From positions 10,246,038-10,310,037 of the forward strand of contig OZ038322.1 of NCBI GenBank assembly GCA_964035795.1: a DNA stretch of 64,000 nt, in the 5' to 3' direction. The position numbers were made by a program, and so were the translations under genes. This stretch comes from Pterobdella sp. o SKG-2022. Taxonomy: Eukaryota; Annelida; Clitellata; Hirudinida; Piscicolidae. This document shows positions 35,627-50,600 of the stretch, piece after piece (position 1 is the first letter of the stretch; every line of letters starts with the position of its first letter). The notes beneath the pieces were generated by a model. That model worked only from the letters and a program-made list of their open reading frames with translations, did no database searches and was not told where the DNA came from.

Positions 35627-38600
35627 ATGGATAAAAAAATTATTTGTTTTGCGGTTTTATTTCTTTTTCAGTACATTGAGGTTATCATTAATTTTATTTT
35701 GAAAAATATAAATTTATTTTGTTAATAATATGAGTTTTTAAAAAAATATTTTTTATTAATTAAAATTTTTTTTTCAATTCTAAAAGATATCCAAATTTTA
35801 AAGGATATTTCAAAATTCAAAACTGTTGTCAAAGTTGTAGACAAAACATTTTCTTAAAAGTCTAATAATATATTATAATTAAATAACATTGAATCATTTT
35901 GATAAATATAAAAATTTCATTTAAACAAAATAAAATTTCAAATTTTGAAAAAATATATTTAACAAAATATTAAAGCCATAATTCATTTTACAGCATTAAA
36001 TACCGAACCAAATAATTTTTCAGGCCATAGAGTTGTACATAGATGATGATTCAATGATGGTGGCATTCAAATGTGACAGAAACAATTTATACAAACATGG
36101 AAATGAATGGAAGGTTATTGAAGATGAAGGAGAATATAAAAATTGCCACAAGAGTTCTTTGGATATTCTTGCTCTCTGTAAAAAAGTCAGTGGCTCTGTT
36201 TTTCTTTTTATTGAATTTTCTTTTTACACTACTTTTATGCTCTTATTTCTATGGGGAACAATTATTTGCCAAAAATTTAATGCAAAAATTCATACAAAAT
36301 TTTATTTTTTTTACAATTTTAGTTTAAAATTTAATCGTTTTTTTAATTTTATAGTTTTTTTATGTCTTCACACACTACTTTTATAACTTTATACATTAAA
36401 AAAATTTAACGTATTAAATAATTATACACAAAATTTACATCATAAAGTACATTTTGAAATTTTGTTTTTCAAACTTTTTTGTACAAAAAATATTTAAACT
36501 TATTGCAAAATACTCCAACTTAAATTGCGGGAAAAATCGAAAGTAATATTACATATTGGCAAAACAATGTCTGCTCATGACTCATAGCAACAACATTCCC
36601 CATTTTCTTGACTTTGTAGGCGATAATTTCAGTATATCCAAGCTTATACACGTACTTTACGAATTCATTTCAAAAACATGTACAAATTTGTACATAACAG
36701 ATTTTTAAAAAAGTATAAATGTTAATCTAAGGAAAGATATTTATAAATACATAATTTTAAACAATGAAGTTTTGGTTATATTATTCCACTTTTTCGTGCA
36801 AGATTTTTTATCAAGTTTTGTAAACTATTTAACCCTAATATTTCATCTTTCTGTGTGGTTTTAATCACATATTGTGTTTTGTTAACGAAACAAGATCATT
36901 ACAACTTCAATCTTGTTTTTTTCGGTTAGTGTTTCTCTTTAAATGTTTATACTCGAAAAATAAATAGATAGATTGCAAAAATACGTAAATATTGTTATCG
37001 GCTTGCCAGAGCCACTAAAAGCTACATACATGTTGTTGTAGTCGATTTCAAGGCTTAATGAAATTCACACGAATTTGGTTTATTTATGAAATTGACTTAT
37101 CATTCGCTTTCATATCATACATTGGTTAACTATAGAAGGAATTCAGCGCATTTGAAACGAACATCAAATCTTTTGATTTTAGTTTTACCTTAGAATATTT
37201 CTAGGAAATATCAATGTACGAAGGCAAGTAAAAATTATAAAGAATGAGTATTTCAGGCGAAAAATATACCTTATGTTTCGAAATCGTATGGATAGAAGCT
37301 GGTATATGATTTGGTAAAGAATAATTTGAAAAACAGCCTTGGTATCTATCAATCATACATAATCTATGAGATTTGTGTTCAAAGTTAGATTGTTCTTACA
37401 TTTATGCTTTCGGCATGTTTTAATTAATAATTCCATTCAAACCACCCTTCACTTTATCGTCACATCACTGCACTTTATATTACCTTTTCTTTGATTTTTT
37501 GCTTAAATAGATTGTCATTTTTATTATAAGTATTTCTATATTGAAAGTTTCTTGTTAAAAATTCAAATTAACTCAGCTTGAAGGAATCCAGAAAAGTTCA
37601 GTTATTGGTTTTTAACTTTTACTTTGACAGGCTTCGATAGCAAAATTTAATTCTCCATGCCAGATTTCTTAGAATTTAATTAAACAGGAATATATAAAAC
37701 TTAATTTTAAATATTGAAATCTTTGAGCTTAGAAATAGTTTGAGTCAGCATTTCTCTATGAAAACTCCACAAAGTTTTAGACTTCCATTAAAATTTATCG
37801 CCTTTTATTTATTCAGATAAACTATTTTACTGCTTAAGTTTGGTTTTCTCAAAAAAGATTCTACTATATCATAGTATAGTAAATAAATTCAATGAAAAAC
37901 GCCAATTACATGTTTAACTGATTAAAAATTATAGAATATTTGCGCTGGAAGGTTGCTTTGAATCGCTTGATATAACCTTAGCAATTTAGAATGGTATTAA
38001 AAATAATTGAACATTTTGAAGGGGAATTTTATTTTGAATTCATTTTCATAACTTTAATAGAAAAATATTTTAGAGGTGTTTTTCTGGATGGTTCTTCGAT
38101 ATTTAGTGGTTATATCTTTTTGTATTTATGTCTTCATAAAATAAACAATTAATTCTAAAACAGTTTATTTGATTAGCATGTGGTTTGATGTGCGAGTTAA
38201 ACCAGTCTTCAAACACTCAGTGCATAAGAAATTATGGAGACAAACTTTTATGGCTGTTCGATAATAAATGAACTACATTTTTTCAACTTTTACTTGAGGT
38301 TATTCTAATTATCTGTCAAAAATTATTCTTGTTATTTCCACTGAAAATATTCAATGTATATTTTTGAGGTTTTTAAATAATTTGACAAAATTTTTGCTGA
38401 AAATTTTCACTGATATCTACCCATNNNNNNNNNNNNNNNNNNNNNNNNNNNNNNNNNNNNNNNNNNNNNNNNNNNNNNNNNNNNNNNNNNNNNNNNNNNN
38501 NNNNNNNNNNNNNNNNNNNNNNNNNNNNNNNNNNNNNNNNNNNNNNNNNNNNNNNNNNNNNNNNNNNNNNNNNNNNNNNNNNNNNNNNNNNNNNNNNNNN

Positions 38601-41600
38601 NNNNNNNNNNNNNNNNNNNNNNNNATATATTTTGCATTTATGCTTAGTATACCAAGTTTCACGTTTGCTCATTTATTCTGCTGTTTTTCCATCGTATTAT
38701 TTCTTATTCTTTAGAGATAACAAACTGCAGAACTAAATAAATATTTTCATATGTTCAAACCCACGTTTTACGTGTAGTTCTCGTTATGTGTTTGAAACCC
38801 TTATTGGTTTTAAAACTTCATAAAAGTTACTTTAAAAACACTCCAAAAGAGTTTTGTAAAGCAATCTTGCTTCATTAATGAAAACCCAAACCACCCTTGA
38901 AAGTCCCATTTCCAGTAGTAAGTTAACAATCGCTTTTGAATCTTTTCTATTTTTGTCTCCACTTTCGATTCACGTCTTCAAAGTACAAAGCAAATTATTT
39001 ATAGTAATTAAACTTAAGCGCATCCCTCGTCGGTATAAATTTTTCAATGACTCTGAACTTTTCGTTATTGAAATTAATTTTTTCAAAGGTTCAAACATTT
39101 TTTCAAATTTTTTAAAACTGCAAAATATCTTCTGAAATTGTTAATGTTTTACTTGAGTAAAGGTATAATTAAAAACAAGCTGGTCTAAAAATTTAGTGTA
39201 ACTTAATAGTACAAAATCGGATTCGGATGTATATTTCCTGAAAGTATAAAGTTTTTTCAATATGTGCTAGAGATCATTATCAAGAAGCATGAAAAAATAT
39301 TGTTTTAATGAATAATATGGGTGATTGTTTTTCTGATCCACATTCTTGAAGCTAATAATTCACCAATAGATATGGTGTTTCCAAAAGTTTCATTTCTGCG
39401 TGTATATTTTTAGAGATTTTTATTTCAATTTGTTCTGGCAGGTTTTAACTGTTGTTTTCAATTAATATTCTATATAAGTTTGAAAGGATGTTTGAAGGCT
39501 TCTATTTTTCTGAGCCTTATCAATTGAAATTTTAGAAAATATTCCTTCAATTGATTTATATACAATACTCGTGCACACACTGATACGTTTTGAAAAAGTA
39601 AATTTCTATTCACTATGTCTATACTATTCTACAACTTGAAACGCTTGCATTTAAAATTTTCCCAAAAATATTATTAAGCTTGGAGGAGCTAAACTATCGA
39701 GAATATGTTCATGTTATCAGTTTCTAGACTATTCTATAACTTGAACTCGTTTGCATTCGCAAATTTTTAAAATTAGTAGCTTGCATTTTATTAGATAGTT
39801 AACTATGAGATGAGTATATATCAAGTCGAGTTTCGCCTTTTTTGCGTGTTTAATTAATGGAGCATACAATGCTTTGATATGAGGCTGTAGCTTTAATAGC
39901 TGAGGTTTCAAGGAGTCTAATATATCAAATTTAATCTCATAGTATATCTTTGGGTAATTTTTGAACTGAAGCATTAAAATAACATTGATTTACTCTGATT
40001 TCAAGCCTGTTTCTTTTTTAGAAAAAAATGAAACGCCGAATGTATTTTATGGAAATGAAAAAATCTCTCAAAGTATTTTTTCAAAAATTTTCTGAAGCAC
40101 AATCATTAAATTACTTTGAGCATTTGAAAGTCATAAATAATAAATTTTCTAGCATAAATAAGCACGCACCGCTTGCATGGATTAAATTTTAGGACGTTTT
40201 TGCCTTTAAATCATCAACGTCTGCTCTCGGTATTTCTACTCGAAAAATTTTTAAATTAAAAGAAAGAATTTTTTGATTAGTTGGTACAAACTAAAGCTAT
40301 CTTGTCAAGAAATATTTCAATTTCATATTCTGATTATCAGAATTTATTTGATTTTACCAAAACAGCACATTTCCATGAGATGTTGAGTGCAGGGCGGTTG
40401 CCTCGCGACGTTTGCTGCGTGTTTGTGCGCTTATCTGATTCCATTTTAATTTGAAATTTCTTCCATTTGAATATTTCATTTCATGTAATTTTGATGTTTC
40501 TAAATAAAAGGAATATAAATTGATTAAAAGTCAGCTTTTTTATCTATTTGTCATATAAATTACATATAAAACTTCATTTTTCTGTAAAACTTATTCTATT
40601 TACTACTCAAGTTCCTAGATAATTCAATGGTGAGTATTCTAATGGAAAATATTAAAGCTTCAAGATGCATTGCTTGACTGATAAGGCTCCTTGAAAAGCA
40701 TTCAAAGCCAGAGCTGAATTTTAAATGTGATGCAATTGAGAGGTTTTGCTGGAATCATTAAAATAGATGTTTGTACCAAGATGTTGAGATTAATCAATTT
40801 TTTTAATTTTGAATATGCCTGTTCCTCATTAGCTTTTACCTCATGTAAATCTCTCAAGCGAATGTCTATTCTTTCTTCAAATGACTCAATAGTATCAAAC
40901 TTTTTCATTATTATATTAACAAGAAACTTCAAAAGATCTTTGGTATTTCAAACACGCCTAGATTTTCATAAAAAGTTGCCCATGTAAATATTCTTATATC
41001 TTTCATATAGAATTTATTATACAATAACGATTTTTCTCAAGTCACGCCTAGATCGAAATAGTACCAAACATATTGACCAAGACTGGAGTGTTAAATGCCT
41101 TTATGTCTTTCTTAAACAACTATTACTCTCGAAACTGCTAAAAGAGGTCCATTTATTTGCATTTATAATGTGAAAAACAAAAACTATTTTCAAAGAAAGC
41201 ATTCAAAATTTATTTTTAGTATAAGACTATGTTGTTTGGAATATTGAATACTGATACTCAAATATTTGTTTACCTTGAAATTAGCTTAAAATTTTCTCAT
41301 AACTAAATTTTTTATAATAGGTTTGCGACATTCAACAATAAATGGAAGGTTTAGTGATTATTAATAGCTATTGTTAAATATCATACATGAGTTTAAGGCT
41401 GTTTTCTTCATTCGCTTCATCCAATATTTCACGTTTTATTTGATTGTAAAGTTGCTAGAAAGACTATGATGTTTACATTCAAAATATTCTTTTGAAACTT
41501 CAAATGCCAAGTGTTTCAAGCATTCTACCGCTGGCAACTCATCAACTCCACCTCAAAATTAGTTAAAATCAATGGATTGTCTATCAAATCTGCTTATATT

Positions 41601-44600
41601 AAACTATATTGTTATAAATATATAAATACTTTATCATAAATTATACATTCTTTTATAGAATCCAACTATTTCAAAAGATTACATAAACCCAGCTGTTTTT
41701 CATTTATAAAATTCTCACAAATATTATATTATTGAATATAATCGTCAAAAAAGCTTAAAATTTGTTAAACTATGTTCGAATTTGTATTTAAATGTCTTCA
41801 GAAACTTAATGGCAAGTATCACGCCATTGGGGTTACTGTGACTGTTTGCTATGTATCGATGGTCTCCATGCGAAAACTTTACTAGTTTTTCAATTTTACT
41901 TTAATACCAGTTTGATTTAATTTTTTCTTTTTGAAAGTTCTCAATATTTTAATAACTTATAGCTTCTTCAAGGCATTGTTGAGCACATAAAAAAACATAC
42001 AAAATTTTGCCATAAAAGATTCCCAAGATTTAAAATCTCTATCAAGATCTTCATTCTGAAGTTTTTTTATCATAATATGCTGTTCCGTTTGGAAAGAATT
42101 TGAAACAAATCTCGTTATGAAAGGATTATAACATGTGTTATACATTCGAGCTGGAACTCTATTTGTTTGCTTATACTCTAAAATTGAATTTAATTTTTAG
42201 CGTTCAAGCTAAAATTTTTGAACTTTTTTCTAGTTCTATTCTTGTTTTGAAGCACATAAACTTTTGTTTCAAAAGTTTTTTTAGTTTTTCCGTAGAAAAT
42301 ATTTACTTCACCGAGTACTTTTCGATCCAACTGCTTTGAAAAAGTTCATTCTCTTGAACGTTTCATTTTATTCAAATTTGTTTAAAATTTTTTCTTTAAA
42401 CTCTTTTTTTTAAATTTTTCTATATATAGTTGTTATATATTTCTATTAGGTTAGATTCAATAGCTGGGTTGTGGATTTTTTTGTAAGAAAAACCATGTTT
42501 CTTCATTTACACGATTTATACAGTCTCTACAAATAACAATTCTTTATAGAAATTACAGACTTCCATTAAAAAGTCTCTTTGTCAGTTTCATGCCTTTATT
42601 TTTTTGCACTCATAAATTCCTCTCGAACACTCTTATCACTCCTTGAATGAAGGTATCTTGACAAATGATGAATTTCATTTTTTTTTTTTTTCAATTTATA
42701 TTTTTTTTCTTTGGTCATTGTTTGCGTTTTATTTTCTTTCTTTATTTCCAAAAGCGTAGTTTGTACCAATAATTTGCCACCTCCATGAATATTTCATAGA
42801 ATTCAATAAACTTATATCAGAATTTTTTTCTGTTTCCGATATTTATTTCAAACATTTTTTTCATTAACATACTTCTTTGGTTTCTATTGTTTCACATTTA
42901 ATAAGCATCTCTAATTATCTTTCACCTGCTCTTTCATTCAGCTTCACAATGCTTTTAAACCCAAATTATTTCATATTGTTCCAATCCATACATTGATTCT
43001 TAATGAACTTATCTTTTTTCATCTCGGTCTGCATACATTATCCCATCTTTTCACATATTCTCAGCTCCATGCATTTTGCAAAACTTTTTTTTACTTTTTA
43101 TAAACATTTTTCAAGAATGCCAGTTTTTGCAATGGTTTCGTGTGAGTTCTGCTCGCATATCCACAATTAAAATCTACCGCCCAATGCTGTTTTTATTTGA
43201 ACATGTTATTTCGAGAGTAGAATGTTTCAACTTACAAGTAAGGGTTCTTGTACGGTATAAAAGACTTTTAAAATACAAAATCCTTTTAAAAATTCATTTC
43301 CAATTTTAATTTAATACAACACGACTTGCGGCTCTGAAAGAAATAAATGAACGTTTATATTCGAAAAATTATAAAACATTGTCAATATTGGGTATAAGCC
43401 TTTCAAACTAGACATGTTTTGATGGCTTTATGCTATTTTTTCATTTAATTTCAAACGCTTTTATGCTTCCACTTATTTTTGTACGCTGTTTCTGAAATGC
43501 TTTCAGTTGTATGTCGTTCTTGGATTTTGGAGCATATTTTACGCGCTTATTCTCAAAAAGTAAGTATAAAGATTGAAAAGAGTAAAAACTTTTTAGTTGA
43601 AAACTTTAATGAAAAAGGTAATAAAAACGATACAAAACTTTTGGAGATAAATCATGTGAAACGCATTCAAACGATATATTCGTCACAAACATTGTTTGTA
43701 ATAAAATGTTATTGTATGCAACATTACGTGGCATTTCATCATATTTAATGCTTGAACTAGAGAGGAATTTCTTTATTGTATGATAATTATTTGACAAATC
43801 TGCTTGGAACTTATTGTCCAAAAAACAATTTTCCACATTATTTTAGTATTAAGTTGATTTTATCAAAATTGCTCATTTTTTTTTATTGCTTATGAATTGA
43901 TATTTAAACGCCATAATGCCTTTTTATTTAATCCTCTATTCAATTTTTTCCTTAAATCTTTACAGATATCAAAGATTTTTTAAGCTTTTCCAACTCTTAT
44001 TTTATTATATTAGCCTCATCCGATGAAGTATTCTTCTGGAAATATTCTTTTTCGACTTTTACTCTCACACAAAGTCACGACTGTGCATTGTAAGCAATGC
44101 TCACGCTAGTTTTAAATGCGTATTTGCAACTGATGGGTTTGAATGAAAAAACGTTGAAAATCAAATTGAAAAAGCCATTGTGATAAAAGTGGAATTGTTT
44201 CACTACCAATTCCACTGTTGAAAGATAAATAATTACTGGGCTGGCTGTTGCATTGTAAGTTTCCCCATGGGCTTTGCTGGTCGCTCTTTCAATCATGTTT
44301 TTTGTGTTTTTGTGCAATAAAACTAATTTTCACTTTTAAAAGTTTTCAAAAATTATTTCTATAAAAAAATTCTGTTCGAAAAAATTGGTGTTTAAGGTAG
44401 GATTTATGTTTTTTTTTTAATTGTTTGTTTAAAAATTTTTTTTGACAAAACACAATGTATATTGAACGCTTGAGTTATAGTTTCTAAGTGCTTTTCAGAA
44501 GGTTTTGACTGCATTGTTAGCTGTAGTAGTAGCAGTGAGTGTCTTAAGTAGTTCGATATAAACGTATTTACACAGAGTTATAATAGACAACAGGCATAAC

Positions 44601-47600
44601 GTACAACGATTCGTATGAAAACCAGTTTTTATATTAAACCTTATTTCAAATAAAAGGTTTTAATAAACCTGAAAGCTATTAGTTATTGAGGTTTGTGTTT
44701 AAAGAGTGGAAGAAATTCACATTAGTACTACGCTATTGCATTTTCACTTCTGCATTTTTTGAACAACATTGATTTGAATATATCCCTTATTTTCTTTTGA
44801 TGCTTGACATTATGTGGAATTTTATCATTTTCTCTTTGTCTTTTGTGAATATAAGTTAGAAGATTTAAACTTCTAGAAAGTTTTATAATCTTTAAAATTT
44901 TCTTTACGTGTTTTACGCAAATTTCGCCAATATAATCAATATTTTGAATGGAAATCTCTTATTTCTTTTGATTGAAAATTTTTTTCAATAGATATATTTA
45001 TTTCACGAATGGCCATTTTTAAATGGAGGTGGTTAAATAAGTTGAAGAATTTCTAGTCGAAAATGGAGCACTTTCAGACTTCCTTTGTTAAATGAGATCC
45101 CATAAAGCTTTTAATTATTGATGGTCTACATACATCCTCTGCTATTATGGAGTTGGAGCTAAGCCTCAAATCGAGCCAATTAGCTTTTTATTGAAAACCA
45201 TTTAAAATTCCTGATTTTATAAAGTAAAAGTATTTGAAATTCGTGTTACACGGGTTTTTTCGGATTTGCTAATCAAGGTCTCTGTGTGAGGGTTTGTTAT
45301 AAAACGTCTTTCAACGTGCTCTGAAGTTGCAGTTTTCTCTGAGTTTTTTTTTCATTTGACGTTTTCATGTTGTGTACAAGCTAAAAAATTTCGTCATTTA
45401 GTTAAAAATGTATTTCAATCAGTTTTGTTTGAGTTGATAATTGTAAAGTAAGAAAGTAGAAGCAATAGTTTTTAAATCTCAACCAACGACTAGCATTAAC
45501 CATAATATTTCTTGAAACACAACCTTCATGTAATTGTTTTTCATGGTAAAGTCTTGAAATTCTTCTCACATATTCAAAACGTTATGTCATAAATTTAAAC
45601 TGTTAACTATTCTCACATGTTTTCAAAATTTTCTCCTTAAAATAATGACTAAGACCTCAATCTTCTACAATTATTAATGATAAATAAAATTATGTAAGTT
45701 ATGTATTATATAAGCTATGTAATCAATTTTGATATTCATTGTGTTTTTTCTCATTGTATGTATTATATTCTTTTTATTGTATCATTTTAATAAACTTTAT
45801 TGTTTTGTATTACTTTTCATATTATGCTATTTTACTGTAGTGTATATGATGAAATGTAATAATATTTATATAAACTCTTCAAATTCTTGCTACAGTTTAC
45901 TTTCAGGTCAATTGGTATCAACTATGAATGCATTAATTGTTTGAATACGTCGCGGGATTAATCATTTTATAGCATAAGCATAGTAGTAGTCGTATGTTAA
46001 AATAATTTAAATTAGAATTTTTGTTTTAATTTAGCATTTTTTTTTAAATAATCTCAACTGTATAATCAGGAGCTTAATGCTTTAAAAGGGAATTTGTTAG
46101 AGGGATGTTTAATTTGTTAATTACATTAGTAACATTTTTTCATGGAAAGGAAGGAATTTAATAAAAGATGAAATAATAAAAGTAATTTTAAAAATTAAAA
46201 ATATTCACTCTGAAAGGAGAATAATTCGTTTGAATTAATATGATTTGACAAAATAATATAATAAAGCAGAATAGTATAATACGAAATTAAATAATTCAAT
46301 AAGAAGAGATATTTTAAGATAAAAGTAAAATAACATCAATTATAAAGTATAATTAAAACCAAAAATAAATGGAAAAAAATTAAATTAACGTTAGCTAAAG
46401 TTCTATAATTATTTTTTTAAAACTTTTCTTCTGAGTCAAAAGTTAGTTTAAAATCAAAAATAAGAACACGAATAAGAGTTTTTCGCACAAAACTTCATCT
46501 TTTGTCATAATTCGCTGTTTCAATAAGTTTTCGTGACTGTTGAACATTATGTTTGGGGCTTTCAGGTTTCTTTTTAGAGCAGTTAGTAAAATCGTTTTGT
46601 TCTACCCACCCGAGGTTTTGATGTAACTAAAAAGTGGCTGTTCATTGCTCTTTTTGCCGGTGTATCTGAGTCAAATCTCAAGGTCTTGACTATATAACGT
46701 GAATCTGTGATAAGCGATGGTCTGGCTCAGTTTTTGCGTTTTTTTGTTACATAGATCTTTTCTGATTTTGGCTTAAAAAACTTGCCACTCGCTTTAAAAG
46801 GCTGCAATAAAAAGAATTCATCGGTCTTTGTAAGAGCTCAGATTCCGCAGTTGTATAGCAAGATTGGCATCACGTAAGCATTGAACAATCTAACTTTTCT
46901 TTTTTGATAGTTTATTTCTTTTCCAAAGTTTTTGAAACTTGTTCATGACTGCTATTGTTAATGTTTAGGTTTTTTATTGCATGCCCAGTAACAAAAAGTT
47001 ATAAAATGCCATTAAGAAACATACATGTGGTTTGAATACTATCATGTTTAAAGAAATTCAACTTGAATTTTCATGGCTAGAAAAACGTTTTAATGTGGTT
47101 TTTAGAGCTATTTAAATTGTTGTTATGTTGTTTTTTACAAAACTGGAGAAGTTTTTTTGATCAGTAACTTTCAGTCATATTTGATCTTTCTCTTCAAATT
47201 GGTCTTTTGTATGACGGCGATTATAATTGCTTCGCTGTAGTAAATAAGAAAGAGTTTTGTTAATGTTGACGTTCTTGATGTTTTACACATCTTTTTGTTT
47301 TGTTATATCCTTATATAAAGCACATGAAAAAGTTTTTTGAAAAGCTTTTCACTATAAATGATCTCAATGGACTCTCGGTTGGAAGCATTTTTTTTATCGA
47401 AATTATCATAACCACACTTCAATCGTTAAAAATATTCTCCGAGTGTATAGACTGTAAAACTTTTAGTGTTAATTTAACTATATATGAAAAAGTTGAGGAT
47501 GATAAAATCAACATTGAAGGCGGAAAGGCAAATGTAATTCCGTTCGAGGTTATTTGACAGAATCGAGAACATTTCAATATATTTCTTGATTAATACATAA

Positions 47601-50600
47601 TAATGAATGAATATTTTGGTAATTTTCAAAAAATAACCTAAATAAAATGAACGAATCTTTTGACAAAATAATCAATAGACAGCTTTATGCATTGGGTTTA
47701 CCGCCAATCCATAACCTCCTACTTTATCACCTGTTTTGCCGCTCTTTATATGACTTTTATATACTTTATTTTTAATAAAATATTCATGTTATCTATAAAA
47801 TATTCATATTGATTATAAAATTTTTGAGTGAAAATTCATGGTTTTTGAACTTGAAATTTGAGTTTTTCACCATTAAAAATTCAACTTGTAATTTTATTTT
47901 TTCTTTTATTTCACGCAATAAGCCTCACTATATTTCAAACTTTCTTGTAAGTTTATTTAAAATAAATTATGAACTCTTTCGCTTGAGTGCAGGCATCAAT
48001 CATAGCTTTATTCGATTGTGTATTCCCGTCGCATCTGCAATTTTCTTTATTTTATCTGGTCTTTCTCATATTCAATCTACAAGAAACAGCACTCGCCATG
48101 ATTTTAAAAGTTAATTGAGAACTGATTCATTATCATTTTGATCAAAGTGGATATTATTTTTCATCAATCGAAAATTTCTTGAAAAATTGTACACAGTGAT
48201 AATGGGACTTGATTTTTTTAATTTTTATTATTAAGAACAAATTAACTTCAAATTTAAAATCTCTACACACATTCATCTACTCTTATAAAAACACCACACA
48301 ATATAAAACGCCTTTAAATTGCTTTAGCATATTATTATCAAAACAAACACGCACCCACTAACAAATTAATTGTTATTTAAAAAATACTACCACCATCTCT
48401 GTCGCCAACCACACCACCGCAACATCACTAACACCACAACACAACATCACCACATCATAATATTACCACCACTAAATCAGCAAAAAATAAGACAACACTC
48501 CCACAATATCACAATCACCACAACGCATCACCACCTCAACCACATAACCACAACACACAGGCGTACCCGGACAAGTCAATCATCAACATCGCTAAGATGG
48601 ACTACCAGGTGTCAGTGATGGACTGGTGCTTTAGGGATGACAAGGTGGGGGTGTCGTGGGCGTTTATGGGGTTAACTGTTATGCCATTAAGTATATATTA
48701 TGTTATGGGTTCAACTGTATATATATTATGGCTTCAAATGTTAAGTGATTTCTTATAAATTATACTATTGTTTTAACTGGTATTTCATTATATGTTACGA
48801 TTACTACAAAAACTCCGTTTGGTAGGCTTGCACAAAACATGCCAATGATGAGAATTGGAGAGAGTTTTACAAGGCAGAAGCAACTCCTTGGAAATGCCTC
48901 AGTAAGTGGCTTGTGGATGATTTGATAGTAAAATTTCATTTAATTGAATTTTGAGTGACTTTTTATTGAATTTTTAATTTAATTATATTTCATCTTTGGT
49001 CAGAATATAAACAACGGTGTCATTGAGTAATCTGTGATGCCAAATTGTTCAACGTGACTAATAAATTAATGCATATATTAATTTTCCCCTTTTAAATTTA
49101 TCGATCAATTACTACGCACAAACACACACAGCTTGTGTGGCATTTATTATGTGTTTTGCTGTAAACGTACTTCCTTTCCATGTATTACTAATCGATCTAC
49201 CTGTGGCTAGGCGTCTTTGCCACCATTCATTACAAAGCAACTCTAACAGCTAAGGATTATCTTTTGATAATATCATTAAGATTGCTCGTCGCTAAAATCC
49301 CACGTAACACTTCAAATGTATTAATTATTTGCCAAGTGCATTGACCTAAAGTTGAAGGATTATTTCACTCAGTATACTAATAAATTCTCAAGTTTATTTC
49401 ATAATTGTAAAAAGTTTCTACTTTGTTGGGTGCAATTGATGGCCTAGGATTATTTTTTGATAATACCATTAAGATTGCTCGTCGCTAAAATCCCACGCAG
49501 CACTTCAAATGTATTAATTATTTGCCAAGTGCATTGAGCTAAAGTTGAAGGATTATTTCACTCAGTATACTAATAAATTCTCAAGTTTATTTCATAATTG
49601 TAAAAAGTTTCTACTTTGTTGGGTGCAATTGATGGCCTAAGATGAGCTTAAAAAAATTATTTCATTTTAGTCATTAATCATCAGTTTTATTGATACTTTT
49701 CGCTACCTTCTATTTGTTTTCTATTTTTTACGTCGTTAATTCTAACTTGTATTATAAAGCTTTGGCTTAACTTGCCATCATAGATCGGTTTTACTGGCTA
49801 ATTTATCGCTACATATAAATGACGTATTGAAGGGTCCACTTTGAAAAGTTTTGAACGGATACTTTGAAGAAGTTTTAATGCCTTGTATTTTTTCGAAACG
49901 ATTTTCGAAAAGTTTCTACAGTAATTTCTAATCGATTCACACATGATCCTACATATACAGGCACAATTCAGGTGTAAATCCTTGTTGAACAATTTTAATT
50001 GAAAATATAAACAGAATAAAAGCGTTGACGGTACGTTTTGGTAGGACCATAAATTTTAATAAAAAGGTGAAAGCTTTCGTGGCAAAGTTTCCAAGGTTGT
50101 CGCATTAAACCCACGTTGTGGTTGAGGTATGTGCGTGTATAAAAGCGAATAATTAAGCAACAAATGGAAATAATTCTGTAGAAGTAAATGCTTAGCCACG
50201 ATTATTGCATTAATATTGAAAACTTATGATGTAGTGAAAAAACCTCCAGTGTTTTGATGATTAAAAACAGTTTAGTTAGTATTCAATGAAGATTCAAGTC
50301 AAATACAGTAATTAGTAAAAATCTATACAAAAGGTTGATTTCAATGACCTGAATAATACAATATAACAAAATTAATGAGTATTTCCTGCTGGCACATTGT
50401 ATTTCAATGACATGGTAGTGAATATGTTTTTACATATACGTTCAAATTATTACCATACAAACAATATGATGGAGACAAACACACTGCTTTATAGCTTTAT
50501 AAGTTTCACATGTATGTTATTATCATCATCATCTTTTTGCGTCCGTTTCCATGCTAGCATGGCCTGGACATGTATGTTAATGTCTCCCCTATTTTTAACA

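Larger units (their letters stand above)
36186..48560. other. APP intron 2 (12.4 kb)
   Basis: The longest intron here; it splits the growth-factor-like part of E1. I recognise no exon of another gene. It contains a 200-N gap (38425-38624), a degenerate LINE end on the minus strand (46.5-46.9 kb), T-rich tracts and, at its 3' end, a CAC-rich tract. Long size and first-intron-like position would suit regulatory elements, but none can be named from sequence alone. Confidence 0.6.

Noticed and set aside
40384..40460. GC-richer short frame MLSAGRLPRDVCCVF as a possible exon
   Set aside because: No acceptor/donor pair with APP phase and no homology; APP exons join in phase without it.
47300..47557. 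85-codon plus-strand frame in APP intron 2
   Set aside because: No recognisable domain, no splice context; adjacent to an antisense LINE relic and likely part of decayed repeat DNA.
48370..48618. His/Thr-rich plus-strand frame
   Set aside because: Low-complexity CAC tract running out of frame into the APP exon at 48561.
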